64,000 nt of DNA from Entomortierella parvispora (GCA_963573315.1 OY752142.1:434001-498000); one strand, 5' to 3'; counted from the stretch's first letter, positions 10,179 through 21,560 are shown. The notes: generated by a model not told the origin, from the letters alone. Translations and numbers: made by a program.

Positions 10179-10614
10179 GTCGACTCTTTTTGGACGTTTG
10201 GATGAATTGGATCGCTCAGTGCTTTTTTGATCCTCATCCCTCCAGGACTATTTTTTTCCTCTTCCCTCCAGGACTATTTTTTTCCCTTCTTCTTTCTTTT
10301 CCTTACCAAACACCCATACGACCCGGTCCTTCACTCTTTTCTTTGCTTCGCCCAGTTTGCTCACCATGGTCGAAACAATCAACTCGCCTCTACTCTTGAA
10401 ACTACGACCAAGATAACCTCCCACACTCCGACCTTGTATATCATCCTTCCGTTTCTTTAAGACTCTTGCCCACCACGCCAAGGCGACCACTGGAAATAAA
10501 GAATCGATCCATCCACCTTTTCTCTGAAAGTCAAGAATGCGGTCCATTTTTTTTCAATGACGTGGGGCAATTGAAGACGATAAAGGATTTGGACTAGAAT
10601 GATTCCATTTATTT

Positions 10615-11883
10615 TCATGGTTCTTGAGGAAGGTCGACCTTGAGTTGCCAGGATTTGTAGAACGCCTTTACTTCCTCGGACGTCTGTGCCCCCGGATGGT
10701 TCTGGAGCCACTCCTTGGCGGTTGCTTGCACCGTCTCAAAAGTGGTAAAAGCGGTATGAACAATGTTGTTGGCCCGGCAGAGATGTTCCAGACTGGTGTT
10801 TTCTCTGGCTAGAACAAAGTCGGATTCCAGGGCTGCAGGGAAATCGGAACTACCGTCGCCACACCACAGGATATGATCCGTGCTGGGGTCCCGTAGATCG
10901 TGCTCTCGTGCCTCTCGTAACGCTCGACCTTTCTCGAGGCCAAATGGACTGTGGGTGGGTGGGGGGAAGAGGTTTTCGGTGGTAAGGTGGGACAAGGTGG
11001 GTGGTTTCGGTTGGTTTTGTTAGGGGTGGGGAGAGAGGAGGACAAAGGGCGAGGGGAAAGGGAAAGGGGAGAAAGAAGTTAGACTGGTTTTCTTTTTTTT
11101 TTTTTTGGTGGCACAGGGCTTTGATTGCATGGAGCGGAAGACTCAAAGAGTCGACAGATGGAGGAAGCAAAAACGCGTGGGGAAAATCGTGGAGTTTCAA
11201 AAAAAAAAAAAAAAAAATACCTGCTGTCACGCCAGATGATCTTCCAGGATCCATCCTCGCGATACTCGAGTCCATTACCGCGGACGAGGATACCGTGGTC
11301 CTGACCGAGGTATCTGTCGAGCATGGCTTCGATCATCGGTTGGATACCGCTACAAAAAATGATGTGTTTAGGGGACGAAAAGAGTGAGAGAGGAAACTGA
11401 TCAGGAACGGCGACGGGTTACTCAATTGCACTCTGGAGGTGAGAGAAGAGAGAAAGAGAAAGAGATGGAGGAGACTTACAGAGTGACTATGACTAGAGGA
11501 ATATAATTCTCTTTGCAGAACGAGTGAAAAGCCGCAAAGGCTGGATCTATCTCGACCTTGGCCACATTCTTCGTAATCTTCTCACCCGATGCAGTGGTGA
11601 CCGTGACAGTCCCAAAGACCAGAAGATCGGCAGCATCTTGAGCAGACAGAGTGACCTGATCCCATTTCATATCCTCGGCTTTACGCAAGGAGACATTCTT
11701 GGGATCGGTCTCGGGCAAGCGGTCGATACGACGCAGCTCCTCTTCGCCCATGAACGATGCCAACAAGGTGTCACCAGTGTCCTTGAGGGTCACGGTGCTG
11801 TCATAATCGGTGTAGACAAACAAAGATCGTATCTTGTCGTTGTCGGTTGTGGTGTTGACAGAGTGGACGCTGTGGGGTGGCAT
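10615..11883 (-). CDS. HAD-superfamily phosphatase (YNL010W/Pyp1-like)
   Basis: Three exons on the minus strand (11480-11883, 11221-11349, 10615-10948) encode 288 residues. Motif I is YTDYDSTVT, with the nucleophile and acid/base Asp pair; motif II Thr is in IVTLGIQP; motif IV is WCGDGSSD. The overall pattern, including WKIIWRD and SPFGLEKG, matches the yeast YNL010W group of small-molecule phosphatases. Those act on sugar or polyol phosphates in the cytosol; the substrate here is inferred only by family. The ATG at 11883 is preferred over an upstream non-ATG extension. Intron 2 begins with a long T-run directly after the donor. Confidence 0.85.
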
Positions 11884-13143
11884 CTTATATTTTTTTTGTG
11901 TCTTGTTCAACTGGGTGATGGGAGTGGGTAAGAAAGTGAAGGATTGAAAACAAAGAAAGGGTGGTGGATGCAAGAACAGAAATCTACCCGTCAGGGTTTT
12001 TAAAGACCTGAGCACTAATACAAAGTTTTGGTGTGTCTGGGTCCCTTGTAACTTTCTCTTCCTCTCCTTCGCCGCACCCAGTCCTCCACAAGCTTTTTAG
12101 GTATTTTTAACCCACGCCCTTTGTCAGAATACCCTTGCCAACAAAAAAAGAAAAAGCAAAAGTTCAGTCAGCAATTGATCTACCAACCTTGAGAGATCCT
12201 GGTCCGGGTCCTCTTTGCTCCTCGATGTTCCTTCTGCAGCAAGTGCGCACAGTGATCAGATCTCTGTGCGGCTTGACCTCCTATCTTGCTTTTTCTCTTC
12301 GCAAAATGTTGGAAGGGTGAACACCAAAAGGAAGGACTCTTTGCTTCTGCATGGATGTTCAGGTCCATCAGTTGTGTGTGGTGTATGCATGTGAGAGAGA
12401 GATAGATAGAGATAGAGTGGATGTGTTTTCTTCAGCTTTTCCTGGGCGCGCGTGGTGGCGCCTCCCCTTGCTTTTGGACTTCAGGTCTGTGGCGATGAAA
12501 AAATAGACACGGGGCGGGCGCGGGCTCTATTCGTCTATTTCCAGAGGAACTTTTGTTTTTACATCTTTTTTCCTCTTTGTCCTGCCATCCTTCTCCTGCT
12601 GTATCCACGTCCCAAGTGATTGGTCTTGATTCCAGACGTTATCGACGATAACGAGTAAACAACAAAGCCATTACGGTTAGAGCGACTGGCCACGACAAAA
12701 ATACCAAGAAAAAGAAAATCGCGTCCTGGACGCGTGGAAAAAATAACAGAGAACAGAAGTGGCACTCCTTACCTTTCGCCCTTCACCTCGTCCTTCCTTC
12801 ACCTCGTCCTTCCTTCACCTCGCCCTTCACCTCGCCCTTCACCTCGTCCTTCACCTCGTCCTTCGCCCTTCGCTTTTGTAGTTATAGAAGAATTCATCAG
12901 AGAGAGACTGTTAGACATGAACATGTTGGAACAATTCGTCCTGTCCTGTCAAAAAAAAAGGGGGGAAGGGTATGTGGTTTGGTGGCGTTCAGCGCCGTTG
13001 TGACCTCCATGGAGCCAGGAGATGAACATTCTTGACATTCTTTTGTTTCCTGCCATTCTTTTATTTTCTGCCATTCATTTTTTCAATCCATTCTTTGCAT
13101 TCGGCATTTATTACCTTCTTCACTTCTCACGTTAAAACACAGG
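11884..13143. other. Gap with a CTTCACCTCGTC minisatellite
   Basis: No convincing gene was seen. The stretch at about 12,776-12,868 is a tandem repeat of a 12-nt CCTTCACCTCGT-type unit in roughly six to seven imperfect copies. A short GA/GATA tract occurs near 12,390. Short A+T-rich runs and the 5' flank of the HAD phosphatase make up the rest. Confidence 0.6.
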
Positions 13144-13747
13144 ATGACAGTGACGTCCGAGACGCCGCTGCTACTGATTGGTCTTTTCTTTGCTGCACCC
13201 GCACTGGCTGCCTGGACAGTTCTCCAATTGCTCTCAACAAGAAGACTCACCCAATCTATCATGGTACCAACTTCCTTCATTTTCAGTGTCAGTTGACCTA
13301 TCTGCTGGTCAATTCCTCTAATCTGGATCCCCATTCTTCCTCCTCTTCTATCACAAATAGACCTCCGCAGCTGCCGTGCTACTCTACTACACTGTGGTGA
13401 TATACTCGAGAACAGAGGCAAGGTCCTGCCTTGAAGCTCTGGAACTGTCGACATCCCTTGATCGACACCAGACGTATCTTTCCGCCGTCTCAGGATCCTG
13501 CACCTGCATCCTTCAGTCTTTTGGGGCCGGGGTTGAGGATAAAACCCATTGGATCATGCTCTTAAGGAATCGGGTCGCAAGTCAAACCTTCCTAGGATTA
13601 ACTACCTTGAAGATCGATGTTGAAGGCAAAAGAGTTTTGGATGCTTCTGTTTTTTGTGCCAACAGCTGGGAAGGCGTCTTCCAAAACATGTCGGGTTCAT
13701 TTTGGACTCTGCTTCCATTTATTGTTCTGGCCGGTCTCTATCTTTAA
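13144..13747 (+). CDS. Putative small membrane protein
   Basis: Two phase-matched exons (13144-13263 and 13361-13747) would encode 168 residues. The N-terminus has a hydrophobic segment (TPLLLIGLFFAAPALAAWTV), exon 2 opens with another (TSAAAVLLYYTVVIY), and the C-terminus ends with a third (FWTLLPFIVLAGLYL). The central HWIMLLRNRVASQTFLG stretch loosely recalls DUF599-type membrane proteins, which have a QTLRNSIMA-like motif, but that assignment is weak. The stop follows the last hydrophobic segment immediately, so the gene may be truncated relative to its family. The call rests on intron phase and hydrophobicity only. Confidence 0.4.
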
Positions 13748-14402
13748 TTGGAAAAAAAAGAAACATACTGGAAAGGCGACCATTTCAAGAGATCTATGAT
13801 TTCTTTCGTTACCAAAACACAGAAAGACTCTCTAATCGACGTGACGCTTCCGTAGTTAAGTCGTAATGAAGTTCTCTTTTCATTATCTTAACCGCTCAGT
13901 GTTAATCTTGGTGGAAAACTTGCTCATCTATAGCCTCCGCATCACTAGTTTACTTTTTTTTTGTCCATATATTTGGTTCTGGTGACACACTTGCTTTCAA
14001 CTATCTGTACTCACAAACGTGTTGATAAATAAACAATCAGTTTTCTTCGTCTATTCTCAATGGGTCAAGGGAATCTGAATGCTAGATCACAATGGATTCA
14101 TTCGTACGCCGTAAGGGAAGGCCACGCAGACCGTTTCGTTGACAAGACTGAAGGATGTGATGTGGCGTATGACTATTCGAACTTCGATTACTTTTATTCA
14201 GGCAGAGAACAAAGAAAGGTAACGGACACCTCGTTTGGAACTCTCTCATACACAGCTGCTTGCTTATCTAGGTGCCCCGTATTAACTTTCATATTTTTAC
14301 ATTTGCAGTCATCTGAGCCGAGGGTCGTCTGAAATGCCCATGTGACAAAAGTAAAATAGAGTAGGATTTCATTGTTTTTACTCGCAAAAATAAAAATCGT
14401 CT
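13748..14402. other. Gap before the P450 gene
   Basis: Nothing coding was recognised. The last 60 nt are A+T-rich and on the minus strand act as the 3' flank of the P450 gene. Confidence 0.5.
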
Positions 14403-16186
14403 CTACAAGGGGCTAGCAGCTGAAGAGTCACGATCGTTTCCATGGTTATATTTCTTCACGATCAACCGCATGCCAGGGGAAGGACGGTATGTGATGAATG
14501 CCGACTTTGAAAAAGTGAATCCTGGCACAGGGTGGTATTCCAAGTTGATCAACAGGTAATACACAAGGATCTTGACTTCGATCAACGCGAATCTGGATCC
14601 CACACAGTTGCGAGGTCCTGTCAAGAAAGGCTGGTACGCCCATCCCATGTCTGCCGTTACAAACTTTGTCTTTGTAGCCAATTGAGGGTTCTCGCGAGTA
14701 ACCTCCTCAGGGTCCATCCATCTCTCTGGCTTAAATTCCTCCGCATCCTCACCAAACACACTTTTGAGCTGATGCATCGCCACCGGGGACAAATAAACCT
14801 GGGTGCCCTTGGGAATAGTATAACCAAGGATCTCATCATCTCGATTGGCGACACGGGATGTTGTTGGGACAACTGGGTACCGTCTCATGATCTCCTTGAT
14901 GCAGGCGTTGAGGTATGGCAAGCTGTTGAGAGTGTCATACGAGAAAGGGAGAGAATCCCCATTTGGACGGCCAAATGCTCCCAAGAGCTCGTTGCGGAGC
15001 TTTGTTTGATGTTCTTGATGTGTCGATAGAACATAGAGTAGCCAAGTGATTGTTGTTGAAGTCGTCTCATGCCCGGCCACCAAGAAATTCATGATCTGAT
15101 CCTTGAGTTCCCGCATGGATAACCTGCCTTCTGGTCCGGCTCCTTCGTTGCCTTGGATCAAGACACTCAGGATGTCTCTGTCGACACTATCCGACGAATC
15201 GCTGTCCTTGGATCCTACCTCGGCGTTGGCATGTACCCTTTCCATCTTTTCTGCAATCATCTTGGTCGTAGCTCGGTCCATTGCTGCAATGGCGTGTTGA
15301 CGATGAAGGTTGTGCTTGAAGGGGATTTTGGCGTAGAAGGGGATCATCCCGCGAAGAATCTGGATAGCAGTGGACGTCGTGTCAAAGAGTTCCCGATACG
15401 CCATTCCCAGCTCGTTTGTTGGATCTGTCAGTGACTGAAAGTCATACCCAAACCCTATCGACCGTTCAATCAAATTTCTAAGGTTAAAAAAAAGTTCATG
15501 AGATCTATAATGGTTCTTTTACGAAGAAGCAAAGATAACTCGGTACCAGCAATGCCGATAATATCCAACGTGGCGTAGCTCATATCCACCGTGATGTCAA
15601 ACTCGGCCGCGTGAGTCTCGGACTCGTCCACGCGTCCTTCCCAGATCTGGGCCAGTGTCTTGGAAGGTCGAGCCATAACTGGCACCAAGGCCTTGATGTG
15701 CTTGTAGCTAAAAGCAGGACTCATCATCTTGCGTTGTCGCTTGTGCACATCTCCCTCGGCCAAAAAGACACCCTGCGATCCGATGACGGCAGACAGCAGT
15801 CGCACAACGCGAGCGGGTCGAAAATACTCATAGGTATGTGTGTTAAAGACGTGGTTGATCGCCTTGGGATCAGCAATGAGGACTGTCTGCGCGCCAAAGA
15901 GACCGTGGTACCGAAGGATTCCACCATACTGCTCAATCCAGCGAAGATGGGCAGCCCCTGCGTCCTCTTTGATAACATCAAGAAAGTTTCCCAGGAATGG
16001 CAGACCGTATTTGTTGTGTTTAGACTTGTTCGGTGGACCAGGAATGAAGCGGAGTGGTGAAAGGAACCTTGGGTAAAAGTAGGTATTGTAAAAAATGTAC
16101 GAACTCAACAGAGCCATCACGGTGCCCAGGGCTGCCAAGGGATCCACTAGACACACTGCATTGAGGAGAGTGGAAACAATGGGCAT
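14403..16186 (-). CDS. Cytochrome P450 monooxygenase
   Basis: Two exons on the minus strand (15547-16186 and 14403-15454) encode 563 residues. A hydrophobic N-terminal anchor (about residues 14-36) is followed by the proline-rich RFIPGPPN hinge, so it probably sits in the ER membrane. Signature motifs are the I-helix AGHETTS (about 340), the K-helix EIMR (about 401), the PERW region, and the heme loop FLTGPRNCVG with the Cys thiolate at about 495. The intron was chosen because joining GIAG to FGYDF restores the family pattern and keeps phase; a nearer acceptor adds unrelated residues. The substrate cannot be predicted. ATG 16186 is chosen because the hydrophobic anchor follows it. Confidence 0.92.
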
Positions 16187-16859
16187 GACAGGGCAACAAA
16201 GAGATGAGAATGTGAATGAGATGGAGAGAAAGGGATGAGGGATGAGGGATGTGAGATGCGAAGAGAACAAGAAAAAGAGCAGACTCGCGCTTTCCGGATC
16301 GGCCTAGCCGGCTCCCCATTGGCTGACAGCGGAGGATTGTGACCATGGACCATGCCCTTTGTTGTTTCCGGCTGGGGACACACCCTCTTTTTCCGGACCC
16401 TTTGTTTCTTCCACCAGCCACCTTCCCTGTCTCCCGGCTCTTTGTGTCCCCGTTCTCAGCTCCAACTTGTGTCCAACCATCCGGTAATCCAAGAGAGCAT
16501 TGAGAGCGAAATAGAAACTCGTTCCCCTCCGCTTTTCAGCCCAAGCACCCTCCATGCGGGGTCCAAAACTGAGAATACGTGTTGCTCGAGCTGGTCACTC
16601 AAAACTTCAAAAGTCCCCTCCTAGAGCGAAACATGTTCTGTTGTAAATCTAATAGACAATCGAAGCTTTCCGTCCTTCGGTCATGGCGCCATCCACGTGT
16701 GTTATTCGTCTGCTAGCCGATCAAATCAGCTATATTACATCAACAGAAGCACGACAGGGACGTCAACCCTTCTCTTCTCTAGTTCGCGAACGGATCAATT
16801 TATTACATCAACAGGGACAAGAGCTAGGACGTAAACCTGTCTCCTCTCGAGCACAGCAT
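16187..16859. other. Gap between P450 and repeat unit C
   Basis: Contains the P450 5' flank. No gene is supported. A short direct repeat of the ATTACATCAACAG type occurs near 16,734 and 16,801. Confidence 0.5.
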
Positions 16860-17251
16860 GGGAAAGAAAAAGCACAGGAACTTCTTAGTGTGAGAGAGTA
16901 CGGACTGGTCGTCGACAGATGCAGGATTAACCTTGGGACGTGCAGTTGGCTCATGGCGACAAACATGTTATGTAGGACAACAGGCCTCTAAACGCGAAAG
17001 CGATCCTTGTAGAAGATAGTTGTCATTTACATCGATTGGAGGACAAGGCAGGAGAAAGAAGGAAAATACTTCTCTTTCTGATCCGAGGTATTGTCGAGTG
17101 TCTAGAATAGCGCGTGAGGAGTCGCTGCACTGCAATGAGCAGGTTTCTAGTACCAAAAACCGACAGCCGGGACCGTGATCGCCGTGTAAGGGATAGGGAC
17201 GAATAAAAGAGCCAAAACTAGAGCTTGAAAACGCACATCTTGACAATCCCT

Positions 17252-18775
17252 TCAACGAGAGTACGAGATTGCTCGTCGGGCGAGAGCATCTCGCCACTCC
17301 GTCTCCTCTCCACTGGCTACACGAAAGCCCACCACAGTCTTCAGGCCGCGGAAGGTTTCCAGCAACCATTCCCAATCGCCTCGGCGCATCTCCTGCCGGG
17401 TGTGCCTTACGTTAAGGACCTGCAGCTGCTGAAGAGTGCTCAGAGATCGAAAGCCAGTATCTTGTCTAAACATTAAAAACGAGGCATCGGTATCGAGGCG
17501 TGCGTATGTCGAGCTCACGTTCAGGACACGGAGTTCCTCCAACCGACAGAGTTTGTCAAAGAAGTATCTGCTGTCGTCCTCTTGTTGCTGGTCCATTTCC
17601 ACTGACACTATCCATTCCCGAAGTTTTAGGCAGCTCCATTGGTCGGATGACTGCCTTACACTCGAAAATAACAGAGGAATGTCGACCCAGATCGACAGCA
17701 AATTGCAACACGAACAAAGAATATCTTGCACCATCGAGCTCTCCAAGCCCTTGCAAGACTCTAGCTGGATTTTGATCAACTTGGCGGCTAAATTATCCAG
17801 CAACATCGCGATGGCCTTCTCATCCAATGCAACCTCTCGCAACACCAACTCTGAGATGCCTCGAGTGAAGACCGCGAAGGTCTGAAAGACCCGGTCCCCT
17901 TCCAGGCGACACACGTCCATTCTTTCCAGGTTCTTCCAAGGCACTTCGGACTTTACAATAGCAGTCACTGGTGCGAAGGTGCCAGATGTCACTCCCTTCT
18001 CACGAAGCATTGTCCATGGACCCCAAATTAGAGCGCGAAGCTGAGTCGAGATCTTGAGAAGCCGTGATATTGCTCGGAAAGACTCGAAGTCGAACGAACA
18101 GCCTTGGAATTCAATATGCTTCAACTCGCTTTCTCTTTGTTCCAGAGTAGTAGTTCTCAAGTTTTCGAGGCGTACTCTCGCCAAGCGGAGTGATGTCATC
18201 CTCGCGAGTACATTCAGAAATGTACCTTCAAGATCGTCTCCACTCATCACCACATCCTCAAGCGCGAGTGTTCCCAACGCCTGCAACTGGAGAACATTCT
18301 TCCAAAAAATCGAAGAATGAGTTCCGAAGTTTTGAGAGGTTACATGTAGAACATGGATTGTTGTCCGGTGCCTGAAGAGGAAACCAGCTGGTTCCTTGTT
18401 AAGAGTAAGGAGCTGTTGATTGCGCAGAACGTTTATTCGGACCTCATGCAAGATCGCAAAGTCCAAAGATAGGTAGGGTTGACAAAAAAGAGTCGCCTCG
18501 AGTAAGAAATCGACGGACTGGACAAGGTGGGCGTTGTATCTAGCAGAGCTGGCGGTGACAAAAGGGGCCTGCCTCTCAGGGCCAAGCTTTACATCTTTCC
18601 AAAGAATCCTGGAAAACAGTGAACGGAAGATCTTGTTCACGAAAATACACCTGTAAACATCTCTGGGCGACAGATACGACGAAATCTCGGCAAGGATCTC
18701 GGGAACATCAAGAGGGCTAGAAGGAGCCTCTCCGAGAGCAGAGGCAACAGAAATCGAAGAGGTAATGTTGGTCAT
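17252..18775 (-). CDS. F-box/leucine-rich protein, intact copy C
   Basis: Intronless, 507 residues, the same length as copy B and alignable throughout. The F-box-like motif DVPEILAEISSYLSPRDVYR is at about residues 24-43, with FVNKIFRSLF and LWKDV after it. The variable region (about 135-225) carries the alternative block NFGTHSSIFWKN in place of copy B's DFRAETSTFWRN, and TLEQRESELKHIEFQ in place of DLEKRESTLKDIELQ. The C-terminal 250 residues are close to B. Its likely role is a substrate receptor of an SCF ubiquitin ligase, inferred from the F-box only. It is the intact partner of the inverted pair with pseudogene D. Confidence 0.85.
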   Translation of the reverse strand: MTNITSSISVASALGEAPSSPLDVPEILAEISSYLSPRDVYRCIFVNKIFRSLFSRILWKDVKLGPERQAPFVTASSARYNAHLVQSVDFLLEATLFCQPYLSLDFAILHEVRINVLRNQQLLTLNKEPAGFLFRHRTTIHVLHVTSQNFGTHSSIFWKNVLQLQALGTLALEDVVMSGDDLEGTFLNVLARMTSLRLARVRLENLRTTTLEQRESELKHIEFQGCSFDFESFRAISRLLKISTQLRALIWGPWTMLREKGVTSGTFAPVTAIVKSEVPWKNLERMDVCRLEGDRVFQTFAVFTRGISELVLREVALDEKAIAMLLDNLAAKLIKIQLESCKGLESSMVQDILCSCCNLLSIWVDIPLLFSSVRQSSDQWSCLKLREWIVSVEMDQQQEDDSRYFFDKLCRLEELRVLNVSSTYARLDTDASFLMFRQDTGFRSLSTLQQLQVLNVRHTRQEMRRGDWEWLLETFRGLKTVVGFRVASGEETEWRDALARRAISYSR

Positions 18776-18829
18776 TTTAGATCACGTTTCTTACAAAGAG
18801 GTAGCAAATAGTAGAGCAAGAGTCGCAAG

Positions 18830-18920
18830 GCAAGAAGAATCGCAGATCGAGAAGAGTCGCAGATCAAGAAGAGTCGCAGATCAAGAAGAGTCGCAGATCA
18901 AGAAGAGTCGCAAGGCAACG
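18830..18920 (-). repeat. GAGTCGCAGATCAAGAA tandem repeat
   Basis: Four to five copies of a 17-nt unit (reverse complement of the CGACTCTTCTTGACC array near copy B), directly upstream of F-box copy C. Copy number differs from the other units. Confidence 0.8.
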
Positions 18921-20610
18921 AAGAAAAGTTGGGCCAGCAAGGGTTGAGGTGCAATGAGACGACAGAACAATCAGTCAATCAGACAAATGCGAAGAGGAAT
19001 GCAAGGTGAGAGAAATGAGAATGGAACGCGAAAGTAAATGCAGTTAAGCCACAGAATAGGTGGCGACGAGGCAAACGCCTGTCAATTGACGCGTCTTGAC
19101 ATTTCCAGTTGAGGATATAGGGGGTCAAGGCCAAGGTCAAGTCAAGGTTAAGGGTCAACGCGCTTGACCGCGACGTGATTTTTTCTCTTGCTTGGTAATT
19201 GCACAGCCCTGGACAACTTGTTCCCAGGCACACTGATGTTCCACCAGCAAGTCTTCCTCTTTTCACCCCCTCCATCCTTCCTTCCCCTTTCCTCGACTTC
19301 CTTCCTTCTCTTTTCCTCCACTTCCTTCCTTCTCTTTTCCTCCACTTATTTCCTTCCCTCCTCCCTCCCCTTCTTGCCTCCTCCCCTCAATTCGCACCCA
19401 GCATTGTGGCAGGCTACCAAAATTCATTTCAGTGCCCTCGAATGCTGCTCTTTGTAGACTCATTGCATCCACACCCCTCTGCATTTAGTTATGCATTCGG
19501 CATCATTAAACTTTCTCTCTTGCCGGCATAGTTGATCAGCTGTTTGCTGCATGAGACGCAAACAGACCCGTTTTGGGGACAGAACCTGAACAGACACACA
19601 TCCTATATCAGTCTTCTTACTACTATACACCTTACTCTCCCTGAATGCCACAAACGAGCCGACAGTTAATTCATTTATTGGCAGTGCCGATTTCTTTGAA
19701 ATATCCTGGAACAGTGCGAGTGTCTTGCCTTTGGCTCACTCCTGTCATAGATGCCTCTGGTTCATGTTCATAGCAACATAGCAGAAGCCATCGATTGTGT
19801 CTCGCGATCGATGTCCTTGTAGTTAAAGGAGACATGAATACTGATGGTTGGGTGGAGGGGATGATCATAGCATTGTGGACCCTGAGACACAATCCTCAGA
19901 GGCAGGAAGGAGAAGTCAGATCCACCCTATTATTCTACAATAAAAGTCGAGGAAGTCGCGTAGATGTTCAGATGAATCACGAGAAAGATCCTGCTTCGGT
20001 GCACCGGATGTTATTTGTGTGATAGGCCAGTGTGATTGGCCCGTGTGACAATACTACTAGTTCCGCGACGACAACCGACAACTGACAAAAGTCCTATCAT
20101 GGCATTCTTCGGTAGAAGCTTGAGAAGACTTGATAGACACCATGGACGATGGACAGGATTCTGACGAGGTGCAACTCGGTCCTTCCAAGCTATATCATGA
20201 CTCAATCATGTCTTGCTTCAGGGGCGAGTGCCGTTCATGGCGGCGCCCACTTCTTTGCCCACGACTCACCCAAGGTCTACAATCAAGTGATAATACTGCA
20301 TTGTTAATCGCGTGCAGATTACCGAATGCAGCATTCAGCAGTTGACCGGCTCGTCGATCGAGATCACAATCCTAGTATCTGGGCTGACATACGAGTCCCT
20401 GTCTGTGTCTATGGTCCTATGGTCCTGGTCCTGGTCCTGGTCTTGGTCTTGGTCTTGGTCCCCGTTCTATTCCAGTCGTTCATGGTAGCATTTGGCGACA
20501 TGGTGACATTGGCGGCAAAAATGATCACGTGCTGTCTAAAGTGACTGCGGCGCGCGAAAGGGAACCTGATAAAAGGAGGGGGTGTGCTCTCTTTCTTCCT
20601 CACCTTTTGT

Positions 20611-20782
20611 CTCCTCCGCAGAGTGCTATAAATGGCACTGGTCGACATGCCAGGCAGGACTTTCAACAGAGTGCACCTCATTGGTGAGGCAGCCTCTGTT
20701 GAGAGTGTCATAAGTAACGAGCTTTACAGGGCACTAATCCGCCCTTCGTTGGGACCTTGGATAAATGTGCTTTGCGGAGGAG
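20611..20782 (+). ncRNA. Candidate structured RNA / TIR module, copy C
   Basis: The 5' end CTCCTCCGCAGAGTGC pairs with the 3' end GTGCTTTGCGGAGGAG over 16 positions including G-U pairs. Internally CTTTCAACAGAG pairs perfectly with CTCTGTTGAGAG (12 bp) around the hairpin CCTCA-TTGG-TGAGG. A run of nine T follows four nt after the 3' end, as in a Pol III terminator. GATAAAAGG lies at 20,568-20,576, about 40 nt upstream, and CACGTG at 20,526-20,531. It lies upstream of F-box C and points away from it. This is the best-formed copy. An inverted-repeat element is the alternative reading. Confidence 0.5.
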
Positions 20783-21137
20783 TCAGTTTTTTTTTCAAAG
20801 CAAACAACGAGAAAGAGGGAAGAATGAGTCTATGAGAAGTGGCATGTGGACAAGTGAACGCCCTGAATTGACCTGAACCTTATTTTGAACGTGTGCGTGC
20901 TGTGCGGCGTCAGAACTCCCAGAGGCTCCATTCATTTCGCAACCGCGAGCGAGCATACCAGACCACTGTCACCAAGGATGAGAACCAAGGGCGGACGATA
21001 CCATGACAGGGATCATCCTCCCAGATGAGGAGGAGAGAGGAATAAACAAAACAGAAGAGAGACACGTGTCGCGTCTGCCTGGCGCTCGCGGTGGCATTGC
21101 TTGAACGGACGCAGACTCCATGTGTGCACGCTAGAGA

Positions 21138-21215
21138 CAGTGGCGACGATTAGGCAATTCGGCAGTGGCGACGATGAGGCAATTCGGCAGTGGCGACGAT
21201 GAGGCAATTCAGCAG
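21138..21215 (+). repeat. 25-bp tandem repeat at the centre of the inverted duplication
   Basis: Three copies of CAGTGGCGACGATGAGGCAA plus TTCGG, with one or two substitutions. It lies in the roughly 240 bp spacer between units C and D and is absent from the other units in the window. Confidence 0.85.
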
Positions 21216-21387
21216 TGTTGGCTGTTAACCTTGGATGAACGCACACCAAGGATGAACGCACGCCATGGAGGAGTCAATTCAATTTCTGGTCTTGCATTGG
21301 CGGTTCCGTCACTTGCCCACTGACATCCACTTCTCAAATCTCTTTCCTTCCCTCTTTCTTACTGTTTGCTTTGAAAAAAAAAACTGA

Positions 21388-21560
21388 CTCCTCCGCAGAG
21401 CACATTTATCCAAGGTTCCAACGAAAGGCGGATGAGGCCCTGTAAAGCTCGTCTATTATGACACTCTCAGCAGAGGCTGCCTCACCAATGAGGAAGCACT
21501 CTACTGAAAGTCCTGCCTGGCATGTCGACCAGTGCCATTTATAGCACTCTGTGGGAGGAG
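21388..21560 (-). ncRNA. Candidate structured RNA / TIR module, copy D
   Basis: Minus-strand module with 3' end GTGCTCTGCGGAGGAG followed by TCAG and a ten-T run. The 5' end CTCCTCCCACAGAGTGC pairs with it apart from a small bulge. The internal arm is CTTTCAGTAGAG with CTCTGCTGAGAG: relative to copy C, one A-U pair has become G-C on both sides, and all 12 positions still pair. The upstream GATAAAAGG box present in B, C and E is missing here, so this copy may be silent. Confidence 0.45.

Larger units (their letters stand above)
16860..20990 (-). repeat. Dispersed repeat unit C (inverted)
   Basis: Reverse-oriented relative of unit B. From right to left it contains the degraded WD40-like stretch (about 20,930-21,010), the hairpin module (20,611-20,782), the hexamer repeat (20,415-20,462), the pyrimidine-rich tract (19,255-19,385), the TTGACC-rich stretch near 19,120, the GTCGCAGATCAAGAA tandem array (18,830-18,920), the F-box gene C and the 3' flank. 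Together with unit D it forms a head-to-head inverted duplication centred near 21,046. Confidence 0.75.

Noticed and set aside
15470-15480. Alternative P450 intron acceptor at 15,478
   Set aside because: It needs a different donor and inserts about nine unrelated residues before FGYDF; the acceptor at 15,455 gives the standard GIAGFGYDF in phase.
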